Shown here in pieces: positions 1 through 5,855 of a stretch of 29,894 bases of DNA; the first letter of the stretch is position 1, and the number at the start of each line of letters is the position of its first letter. The notes under the pieces were generated by a model that saw only the letters and a program-made list of their open reading frames with translations, was not told the origin of the DNA and did no database searches. A program made the position numbers and the translations under genes. Origin of the DNA: a virus; the IMG/VR virus record IMGVR_UViG_3300025127_000171, positions 1-29,894 of that record; one strand, written 5' to 3'.

Positions 1-323
1 GTTCTGAGTTTGCTCCACAAAGTCCTTTACTTGATGATGACGATGCTCTTGAAGCATTATGGAAGAAAGAATTATCTCTTGCTGAGATAGTTGCTCCTGA
101 ACAATTCAAGTCATATGATGATCTTAAAAGAAGATTGAACTATGTTCTTGGTAATACAGCACCTCGTCAAGACGCAGAAGTTGAAGACGAAGTAGAAATT
201 ATTGAAAGAGAAAGAGCAGAACAAGAAGTTACTGCTGCTGCTGACTCAACATCAAGATCAGTTACTGCTGATGCAGATGAAGATGATGCTCTTTCATACT
301 TTGCTAAGTTAGCAGAAGAGTAA
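1..323 (+). CDS. 32: gp32 single-stranded DNA-binding protein, C-terminal part (5' truncated by window)
   Basis: The reading frame is open from base 3 to the TAA at 321-323 and has no start in the window, so this is the 3' end of a longer gene. The visible residues resemble the C-terminal part of T4 gp32. A helical stretch of the form SYDDLKRRLNYVLGNTA aligns with the T4 segment that ends in VMGTA, and it is followed by a strongly acidic tail (many Asp/Glu) ending DDALSYFAKLAEE. In T4-type SSB proteins this acidic tail contacts the replication and recombination proteins, while the missing upstream part carries the zinc and ssDNA-binding core. The gene converges on gp53: the two stop codons are adjacent (321-323 and 324-326). 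A hairpin plus T-run at 377-407, inside the opposing gp53 gene, is placed to end its transcript. Identification is from family similarity judged by eye. Confidence 0.8.
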   Translation, partial: SEFAPQSPLLDDDDALEALWKKELSLAEIVAPEQFKSYDDLKRRLNYVLGNTAPRQDAEVEDEVEIIERERAEQEVTAAADSTSRSVTADADEDDALSYFAKLAEE

Positions 324-977
324 TTAATTTGTTAGTTTAGTATTTTCTGTACGAATTAAATTATTACTTACAAACTGAGATGATCTCTTATAGGTCATCT
401 CTTTTTTCATGTCACTTAGAAATTGTTGTAGATAAGTTCTCCTTAAAATATTTATTGTTGACTTATTGATATTTTCTCTTACTTCGTATTCATAGTTCGT
501 AATACCGGTGATATTTGATGAAGTAGATGTCACATAAGAACCACTATCATAGTATTTAACTGAAAAATCAGGATCTACACGATTTCCTTTTGATATGATT
601 AGTCTATTTTGACTATCTCTAATTTCTTTTGTTTCATAGTGATGTATAAAATCTTTTTCATTACCATATTTTTCTAAAACAAAATCATAAAGATCTTTGC
701 TCGATAGTGGCCACTCGTTCCTTACATTTATAATACCTGCTGATAAAAGGACAACCCAATCTAGATCTGATTTTCCATATTCTTGTTGTGCAACCGTATC
801 AGGTCTTTCACCTTCGTTTACAATATACTTGTTAAACAGAGTAAATACATTTTTTAAATCATCACGTAGTTTCATTCTACGAAAAATGTTCTTAGCAGTT
901 ACATATTCAGTAACTGAAATACTATCCGCAAATGGTGATTGATATTCAAAATCTGGCAGTTCTCTAAAATAACTCAT
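324..977 (-). CDS. 53: gp53-like baseplate wedge protein
   Basis: 217 aa, against 196 aa for T4 gp53. The N-terminus has a short aromatic segment followed by a helical TEYVTAKNIFRRMKLRDDLKN region. Next comes the hallmark stretch around ERPDTVAQQEYGKSDLDWVVLL, equivalent to T4 RPEELANAIYGNPQLYWVLL. This LysM-like core is found in the wedge protein that helps close the six wedges around the hub. The C-terminal part is helical and basic (ILRRTYLQQFLSDMKKEM). The ATG overlaps the gp48 stop by one base (TAATG on the minus strand), so the two are translated as a coupled pair. The 3' end abuts the gp32 stop and carries the gp32 terminator hairpin in its antisense sequence, a constraint on codons near the C-terminus. 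Virion assembly protein, expected to be expressed late. Confidence 0.85.
   Translation of the reverse strand: MSYFRELPDFEYQSPFADSISVTEYVTAKNIFRRMKLRDDLKNVFTLFNKYIVNEGERPDTVAQQEYGKSDLDWVVLLSAGIINVRNEWPLSSKDLYDFVLEKYGNEKDFIHHYETKEIRDSQNRLIISKGNRVDPDFSVKYYDSGSYVTSTSSNITGITNYEYEVRENINKSTINILRRTYLQQFLSDMKKEMTYKRSSQFVSNNLIRTENTKLTN
377..407 (+). terminator. Rho-independent terminator for gp32, inside antisense gp53
   Basis: The arms GAGATGATCT (377-386) and AGGTCATCTC (392-401) form a 10-bp stem with one G-T wobble and a 5-nt loop. Six T residues follow (402-407). The T-run lies only on the + side, so the signal acts on rightward transcription from gp32. It sits about 55 bases beyond the gp32 stop, entirely within the 3' coding part of gp53 on the other strand. 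The stem has about five G-C pairs, so it may be only moderately strong. Confidence 0.6.
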
Positions 978-1879
978 TAGAATCCAACTCCTTCTTTACC
1001 TTCTTCAGAATCATAATCTTCAGCATAAACAGGATTTAATTCTTGGAAGGATAAATCAAGTTTCATATGAACTGGTGTTGTATCATCGTAAGTTGCATAT
1101 GTTCCTGCACCTGTGTAATTTATTGCCATGTTTAAAAGTGCCATAGGTTTGAACTTATGTAAGAAGTTATGATTTCTACGACCTGTTTTATAATTAAGTT
1201 GAAATACATTTGGTGAACGAAGAAATAAACCTGAGGTATTTCCACCATCTGATGATTTCTTTGCTTGCATATTTTGCTTAAATATTCTCAACATTCTTTT
1301 AATTGTATCACTCTCTCTTTCATCTCTTGGTGCTAAGTCAAATGTAAAACTAAATGACCTTAAGGTTACACCATTAAAGAGTAACTCCATATTTGGATTA
1401 ACAATTTGACCAGATGATCTTGCTAGAATTCCATCTAATGAAGTATTACCACCCAAAACATTTACTGCTTTTGATGCCATAAATGATGCCGCTAAGTCTC
1501 TTGATCCTTTGTCCTGTATTACATCTCCCATTCCTCCTGCAAACATTTTTGCTCCCTCTGTAACTCCCTTCACTAAATTGTCACTTTTCATTGCCTTCAT
1601 CGCTGCTCCCACACCTAAGGCAGCAATTCCATTTATACTATCATCACCCCAATTCACAGCATTTGAATCTTGAATGTTTTCGGGGATAGGTAAAAATATG
1701 AAACCTAAAGGATTTTCAATGTTTTCTTGCAATGCCTCAGTTGACGTACCAATCAAAACTGATTCACCACTGGTATCAAATCCAGGTGGTTGATACTCAA
1801 CAACTCTTATCTCCAAGTAGTCACTATCAGTGTCAATACGGGAATTAGGATATCTTAACGGCGAAAATTTCTTTGACAT
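977..1879 (-). CDS. 48: gp48-like baseplate tail-tube cap
   Basis: 300 aa; T4 gp48 is 364 aa. The middle is rich in Ala/Gly and Met (about residues 80-140). The C-terminal half has the tail-tube-type fold signature LRSFSFTFDLAPRDERES (compare T4 FTWDLTPRSTEDL). This leads into an Arg/Lys-rich stretch and a final beta region, NMAINYTGAGTYATY followed by LDLSFQELNPVYAEDY. In T4, gp48 sits on the hub and, with gp54, starts tail-tube polymerisation. The gene is the second-last of a four-gene minus-strand operon. Its stop overlaps the gp53 ATG, and nine bases separate it from the upstream 123-aa gene. A CTAAATAG box lies on the minus strand at 1900-1893, 13 bases before the ATG, partly over the end of the upstream gene. 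Assignment rests on the C-terminal motif and on its neighbours gp53 and gp4. Confidence 0.8.
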   Translation of the reverse strand: MSKKFSPLRYPNSRIDTDSDYLEIRVVEYQPPGFDTSGESVLIGTSTEALQENIENPLGFIFLPIPENIQDSNAVNWGDDSINGIAALGVGAAMKAMKSDNLVKGVTEGAKMFAGGMGDVIQDKGSRDLAASFMASKAVNVLGGNTSLDGILARSSGQIVNPNMELLFNGVTLRSFSFTFDLAPRDERESDTIKRMLRIFKQNMQAKKSSDGGNTSGLFLRSPNVFQLNYKTGRRNHNFLHKFKPMALLNMAINYTGAGTYATYDDTTPVHMKLDLSFQELNPVYAEDYDSEEGKEGVGF

Positions 1880-1888
1880 TATTGTTTT

Positions 1889-2260
1889 TTAACTATTTAG
1901 ACGGATATTACCAAAAGGAATCTCTCTGGCATCAGCGAGTTCATCAGAATTAATTTCATAGAGTCCACCAGCAATCTCATTCCATGTATATTTTCTCATT
2001 TGACCCCAATGAAAGTTGATACCTTTGAATCCCCATTCAAATACTTCAGTCACTGCGACAAGAGGATTTGAATCATAAGATATGTTAGGTGTTTTTGGTG
2101 AATATACAAAGGTATAATATTTACCAACCTCAGGAACCTTTCCTCCTTCAGTCAAGGTATCCATTAAATTTATCATAAGATCATCTGCACTCTCAGTGCC
2201 AATAACACTATCAACTATTGATCTTATACGATTATCATTGTCATCTGTTGGACGATTCAT
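1889..2260 (-). CDS. Small conserved-looking phage protein between gp4 and gp48, function unknown
   Basis: 123 aa, soluble, with no signal peptide or membrane segment. The N-terminal 40 residues are acidic and probably helical. The C-terminal part is an aromatic-rich beta-like region with the stretch KYYTFVYSPKTPNISYDSNP, then FEWGFKGINFHWGQMRKYTW, and ends AREIPFGNIRLNS. I do not recognise a named family with certainty. The repeated Trp/Phe/Tyr pattern suggests a small SH3-like or beta-barrel module, but this is inference. Its ATG overlaps the gp4 stop (ATGA, 2257-2260), and gp48 follows nine bases downstream, so it is co-translated with virion genes. A minor virion or tail-assembly role is the likeliest reading. 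Confidence 0.7.
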   Translation of the reverse strand: MNRPTDDNDNRIRSIVDSVIGTESADDLMINLMDTLTEGGKVPEVGKYYTFVYSPKTPNISYDSNPLVAVTEVFEWGFKGINFHWGQMRKYTWNEIAGGLYEINSDELADAREIPFGNIRLNS

Positions 2261-2694
2261 TTTTTAATTCCTAGTTCAACTTCAGTCATTACCTTAAATT
2301 CCCACATGCGATCAGCACAAAATTCTCTTGCTGCTTTCCATTTTGCCTGATTCTTAGCGTATTCGTATGCTTCACGAAGATAACTAGGTGTTTGACGCTT
2401 TGGTTTTTTAGGTGGTGCTGTTTGTTTTATTGGTTTAATTTCTATCAAATACTTTTTAACAGTATTTGATTCTTTCATTTTTATAAAGAAATCAGGAAAA
2501 TAGCGATGTATTCGATTATCAATCGGTGAGCGATATGGTAAACAAATTTCTTCACTTCCCCACTCTAATATATTTACATTACTGTCACAGAAAACCATAA
2601 ATTTTCTCTCCCATAGTGATCTGTAAATAATCTTTGTTGGGTCACCTTTGTATTTCTCTATATTTGATGGTTTATATTTACCTTTATAAGACAT
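2257..2694 (-). CDS. 4: gp4-like head-completion nuclease
   Basis: 145 aa, close to T4 gp4 (about 150 aa). The N-terminus (KGKYKPSNIEKYKGDPTKI, then YRSLWERKFMVFCD) matches the T4 head-completion protein pattern of a KYRGD-type segment followed by an RS.WE stretch. A PD-(D/E)xK nuclease arrangement is visible: Glu30 in SLWERKF, Asp68 in RYFPDFFIK, and Glu85-x-Lys87 in YLIEIKP. This is the TnsA/lambda-exonuclease-type core. In T4, gp4 with gp2 acts late, finishing the packaged head so that tails can join. It is the first gene of the minus-strand operon, and its ATG (2694-2692) forms one arm of the divergent symmetric start region. Its stop overlaps the next start. The C-terminal 30 residues are basic, as expected for DNA contact. 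Confidence 0.85.
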   Translation of the reverse strand: MSYKGKYKPSNIEKYKGDPTKIIYRSLWERKFMVFCDSNVNILEWGSEEICLPYRSPIDNRIHRYFPDFFIKMKESNTVKKYLIEIKPIKQTAPPKKPKRQTPSYLREAYEYAKNQAKWKAAREFCADRMWEFKVMTEVELGIKK

Positions 2695-2734
2695 CTAAAT
2701 AGTTAATAATACAGATATATAGAGTATTTAGATG
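2692..2734. promoter_or_regulatory. Symmetric divergent start/promoter region between gp4 and the tail-tube-fold gene
   Basis: The region is bounded by a perfect 10-bp inverted repeat, CATCTAAATA (2692-2701) and TATTTAGATG (2725-2734). It includes both start codons (minus ATG at 2694-2692, plus ATG at 2732-2734). CTAAATAG on + (2695-2702) lies 29 bases before the plus ATG, and CTAAATAC on minus (2731-2724) lies 29 bases before the minus ATG. Each could be a late-type -10 box resembling the T4 TATAAATA element. No sigma70 -35 box is evident. The late-promoter role is inference; the symmetry is seen directly. Confidence 0.5.
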
Positions 2735-3391
2735 GTCTCACCTAAAAAGATATCTGATTTCAAACCAATATTGACCAATGTGGCACAAACGTCGCATTAT
2801 CAAGTATTTTTTGATGGTTTGTCACCAGATTTATTTACATTTTTAGGACAAAAAAATGTGGATAGAAGATTTATAACTGAAAATTCAGGATTATTATGTA
2901 GTTCTGCTTCAATACCCGGCAGTGCGTTGGCAACGAGTGACATCTTCGGTAACTTTACTGGAGTTCAAGAAAAGTTTGCACATACAAGAATTTTTTCAGA
3001 GATATCATTAGAGTTTTATGTTGACAAAAATTATAAGATGATAAAGTTTTTTGAACATTGGATGGATTATATCTCAAGTGGATCTGAAAAAAGACGAATC
3101 ACTTCGTTTTCAAAAGCATCACCAGGATATTTCTATCGTATGAGATATCCAAGAGGAAACTCAGGTTATAAGTGCGACAAAACTAAAATTGTTAAGTTTA
3201 ATATTGACTATAAGAAAGAAATAGAGTATACTTTTATAGGTATGTTTCCAATTAATTTGGCATCCACTCCTGTTCAATATGGAAATTCAGATGTATTAAA
3301 GGTTAATTGTACTTTTAATTATGAGAGATACATCGCCGGTGAATCCACTAACCTTAGTATTAATAGAGGACAATCTGAAAATAATTCCTAA
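2732..3391 (+). CDS. Tail-tube-fold protein (gp54/gp19-like; probable tail-tube initiator)
   Basis: 219 aa. The pattern fits contractile-tail tube proteins. An N-terminal strand, HYQVFFDGL, is followed by the loop-strand segment LLCSSASIPGSAL, equivalent to T4 gp19 FQCKATALPAG. Next come a beta segment, ISLEFYVDKNYKMIKFFEHW (compare gp19 WTVTVMND...RQKFVDW), and a final strand set, EYTFIGMFPINLASTPVQY then VNCTFNYERYI (compare gp19 IKGLWPTNVGELQLDW then FEVTLALDYW). T4 gp19 is 163 aa and gp54 is 320 aa. This protein is intermediate and sits next to hub genes rather than with the sheath, which favours a gp54-like initiator over the major tube. It is the first gene of the plus-strand virion block, read from the divergent region, with a 33-base gap to gp26. 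Which of gp19 or gp54 it replaces is uncertain. Confidence 0.65.
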   Translation: MVSPKKISDFKPILTNVAQTSHYQVFFDGLSPDLFTFLGQKNVDRRFITENSGLLCSSASIPGSALATSDIFGNFTGVQEKFAHTRIFSEISLEFYVDKNYKMIKFFEHWMDYISSGSEKRRITSFSKASPGYFYRMRYPRGNSGYKCDKTKIVKFNIDYKKEIEYTFIGMFPINLASTPVQYGNSDVLKVNCTFNYERYIAGESTNLSINRGQSENNS

Positions 3392-3424
3392 AACCTGACT
3401 ATATAATATACTAAAAATAATATT

Positions 3425-4141
3425 ATGCCTTTACCAAAAATTGCAACCCCAACGTATGAATTGGTTTTACCCTCATCAAATCGTAAGATAAGATATCGTC
3501 CCTTCCTTGTTAAAGAAGAGAAACTTTTAATTATTGCGATGGAGTCTGAAGATCAGAAACAAATTACAAATGCAATTAAAACTGTGATTAGTAATTGTAT
3601 ATTAACTCGTGGAACAAAAGTTGAGAAATTGTCCACATTTGATATTGAATATCTATTTTTAAATATTCGTGGTAAATCTGTGGGTGAAAGTGTGGAAGTG
3701 ATAGTGACTTGTCCTGATGATAATGAAACCCAAGTTCCTGTTGTGATTGATTTAGATGCAATCAAAGTCCAAACTGATCCTGAACATAAAGTCGATATTA
3801 AACTTGATGATAAATTAAGTATGAAAATGAAATATCCATCTTTAGGTGAATTTGTTAAGAATAATTTTGACGTTGACAATATCGGAGTAACTGAATCATT
3901 TGATATGATTGCTGCTTGCGTAGATCAAATTTATAGTGACGAGGAATCTTGGACATCATCCGACTGCACAAAGAAAGAATTGGCAGAATTTATTGAGCAG
4001 TTGAGTTCAAAGCAATTTAAAGAAGTTGAAAAGTTTTTTGAAACGATGCCTAAACTCTCTCATACGGTGAAAGTTGTTAATCCAAAAACTAAGGTTGAGA
4101 ATAAAATAGTTTTAGAAGGGTTAGCATCTTTTTTCGAGTAG
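3425..4141 (+). CDS. 26: gp26-like baseplate hub / tail-assembly chaperone
   Basis: 238 aa; T4 gp26 is about 208 aa. The N-terminus PTYELVLPSSNRKIRYRPFLVKEEKLLIIAMES is the recognisable start of the T4 baseplate-hub gp26 family (strand pair, RPF, KEEK helix). It is followed by TVISNCIL and the helix/strand pair FDIEYLFLNIRGKSVGESVEV. In T4-like phages gp26 is needed for hub assembly. Its position directly before gp51 and tape-measure-like genes parallels the G/GT chaperones of lambdoid phages. The end of the gene is unusual: codons 236-237 are TTT TTC preceded by T, giving a T TTT TTC heptamer six bases before a hairpin, with the zero-frame stop TAG (4139-4141) inside the spacer. Ribosomes slipping -1 there would make a 298-residue gp26-gp51 fusion (see 4129-4170). 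The upstream gap 3392-3424 has a TATAAT at 3402-3407 but no matching -35. Confidence 0.85.
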   Translation: MPLPKIATPTYELVLPSSNRKIRYRPFLVKEEKLLIIAMESEDQKQITNAIKTVISNCILTRGTKVEKLSTFDIEYLFLNIRGKSVGESVEVIVTCPDDNETQVPVVIDLDAIKVQTDPEHKVDIKLDDKLSMKMKYPSLGEFVKNNFDVDNIGVTESFDMIAACVDQIYSDEESWTSSDCTKKELAEFIEQLSSKQFKEVEKFFETMPKLSHTVKVVNPKTKVENKIVLEGLASFFE

Positions 4142-4170
4142 GTATGGCGCATACTGATCTTGCGTCATAC
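4129..4170 (+). other. Predicted -1 programmed ribosomal frameshift signal joining gp26 to gp51
   Basis: The slippery heptamer T TTT TTC occupies 4129-4135 in the correct register (zero-frame codons TTT 4130-4132, TTC 4133-4135). A 6-base spacer (4136-4141) ends with the gp26 stop TAG. A 10-bp stem follows: GTATGGCGCA (4142-4151) pairs with TGCGTCATAC (4161-4170), with one G-T wobble and a 9-nt loop. After a -1 slip the frame reads CGA GTA GGT ATG and continues in gp51 to the TAG at 4318-4320. That gives 237 + 3 + 58 = 298 residues. The gp51 ATG (4144-4146) is buried in the stem and has no Shine-Dalgarno sequence in front. Function is inferred from the classical layout of such signals. Confidence 0.8.
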
Positions 4171-4320
4171 TTCAAGATTAATTTTGCCTTGATGCAACAC
4201 CATAAATACTCTTTGACAGAGATTGAAAATATGATTCCTTGGGAAAAAGATGTATATGTTGCTCTTTTAGAACAGTATATTGAAGAGGAAAATTTAAAAC
4301 AACAACAAAGTAATTCATAG
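4144..4320 (+). CDS. 51: gp51-like baseplate hub assembly factor (GT 'T-domain' type tail chaperone)
   Basis: 58 aa if started at ATG 4144. The sequence has an N-terminal helix (DLASYFKINFALMQHHKYS) and then LTEIENMIPWEKDVYVALLEQYIEEENL. This pattern, a 'sl.ei..M.pWE..vy..LL' helix, is typical of the small second-frame domain of phage tail-assembly chaperones and of short gp51-like proteins in marine T4-like phages; T4 gp51 itself is much longer. It lies in the -1 frame relative to gp26, beginning two bases after its stop. The start codon is inside a strong hairpin with no ribosome site, so production as the C-terminal part of a gp26 fusion looks more likely than free initiation. Its stop overlaps the next gene's GTG by one base (TAGTG). 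The proposed job is to hold and deliver the following tape-measure-like proteins during hub assembly. Confidence 0.75.
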   Translation: MAHTDLASYFKINFALMQHHKYSLTEIENMIPWEKDVYVALLEQYIEEENLKQQQSNS

Positions 4321-5855
4321 TGGCAAAACCATTACCCAAAATAAATCAGACAAATACATCTACGAAGATGTCGGGGAAGGCTAGTGCTGCTCCAAAAAGA
4401 AGAGGAAGACCAAAGAAGTTTCAGACACTTGCAGAGGTTGAGGCAGATATAAACGCTAGAGAATTAAAAAAAGTTCAAGAGAAATTAAGAAAAGAAAAAT
4501 TAAAAAAAAGAACGATAAATCCAAAGAAAGTTTTCGGAAAATCTGAAGTTACCAAGGTTGAACCTCAACAAAATATGGATTCAGTGTTGAAGTCCATTGC
4601 GAGTATTCAGGAGACAATAAAAAAATTACAATCTATCGTTATCACTGATGCAGAAGAAAAGAAAAAACAGCAAGCAAAAGAGAATCGTCAACAATTAATA
4701 GAAGGAGAAAACGAAAAAAGAAAAAAAAAGGAGGGATTATTAGAAAAGGTTCCAGAGAGATTGAAAACATCTCTACTTTCACCTATTAAGGCAGTTGGAG
4801 AACAAGCAAAAGGTATATTGTCTAGATTGATGGAGGCGTTTACGCTCATATTCACAGGATGGTTAGCAGATAAGGGACTTAAAGCAATCCAAGCATTTAT
4901 GGATGGTGATAAGGAAAAACTTAAGAGTATTGGAATGAATGTTCTTGCAGGTCTTGGTATCGTGGGTAGCGTATTCCTTGCTATGAATTTAGGTATGTTG
5001 GCGTTGCCAGCAATAATAGCAAAAGTGATTGGTGTGATAGCGACAGTTGGAGGAGCGATTATCGGATTCTTATTGTCACCGCCAGGTTTAATTACGTTAG
5101 CGATTGCTGCTGGCGTTGGTGCAGCGATACTGGGAATTAAAAAATTATTTCAACTAGGAAGAGGTGGTAAAGATGCCGAAGAAGCAAGACATAAGAACAA
5201 AATGATGCTAAGAGAGGCAGGTATAAAAGCATATAAAAAGGACGGAGCTCGTGTGATGCGTGATGGGAAGGAGGTATTTGTTAAGACTGAGGATTTGACT
5301 GAGGAAGAAAGATCTGCAAGAGAAGCATTTGAGATAGAACAGCAACGTATTAAGGATGTTACTAAGGAAAAAAATAAAGAGGTAAGGGGAACTTTTGATA
5401 GAGTAACAAATGAAAGGGAATCTATGGATAACCCTGAGTGGGCAAAAATTATGGCAGTTCAGGACTTGGATAAAAGAAGAAAATTAATAAAAGACTTTAG
5501 AAAAGAAACGCAACAAATAGTTAATGATGAGAAAAAACGCATTAAAGAGGAGGCAAAGGGAGTATATTCAGGTTCATCAAGTGAAGGAGGTGAGATAACA
5601 CCTACATCTTCAGATAATACTAAAATTAAATCAGTCTCATCAAGTGATGTAAAAATCTCCAGTTCGACTACAGAAAAGAATTTGGGAGAAATCAATACTG
5701 ATCCTAAAATAACAATTAATAATTTAGATCAAAAAACTCAAACTGACCAACCCCTAAAGTCTGGTGATCAAACGAATGTCCCTCTTATCGCATCATCAGA
5801 TGCAACTAATTTCTATTCAACATATTCTCAAACACAATATGGAGTGGTGGTATAA
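4320..5855 (+). CDS. Tape-measure-like baseplate hub protein A (gp29 position), with AT-hook-like N-terminus
   Basis: 511 aa with a GTG start overlapping the gp51 stop. Residues 1-140 are extremely Lys/Arg/Glu-rich and helical, with an RRGRPKK AT-hook-like motif at about residues 27-33. A hydrophobic helix, AFTLIFTGWLADKGLKAI, lies at about 173-190. A long Ala/Gly/Ile/Leu hydrophobic block (about 205-278) follows, then charged helical sequence and a Ser/Thr-rich C-terminus. Hydrophobic segments inside a long helical protein, placed straight after the G/GT-like chaperone pair and before gp27, are what is expected of a tape measure. T4 gp29 holds this position and is 590 aa. Direct similarity to gp29 is not obvious, so the assignment rests on context and composition. 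The next gene starts at the very next base and shares the same architecture. Confidence 0.6.
   Translation: MAKPLPKINQTNTSTKMSGKASAAPKRRGRPKKFQTLAEVEADINARELKKVQEKLRKEKLKKRTINPKKVFGKSEVTKVEPQQNMDSVLKSIASIQETIKKLQSIVITDAEEKKKQQAKENRQQLIEGENEKRKKKEGLLEKVPERLKTSLLSPIKAVGEQAKGILSRLMEAFTLIFTGWLADKGLKAIQAFMDGDKEKLKSIGMNVLAGLGIVGSVFLAMNLGMLALPAIIAKVIGVIATVGGAIIGFLLSPPGLITLAIAAGVGAAILGIKKLFQLGRGGKDAEEARHKNKMMLREAGIKAYKKDGARVMRDGKEVFVKTEDLTEEERSAREAFEIEQQRIKDVTKEKNKEVRGTFDRVTNERESMDNPEWAKIMAVQDLDKRRKLIKDFRKETQQIVNDEKKRIKEEAKGVYSGSSSEGGEITPTSSDNTKIKSVSSSDVKISSSTTEKNLGEINTDPKITINNLDQKTQTDQPLKSGDQTNVPLIASSDATNFYSTYSQTQYGVVV

Noticed and set aside
3402-3407. TATAAT before gp26
   Set aside because: No -35 at suitable distance, and AT-rich gaps produce this hexamer by chance.
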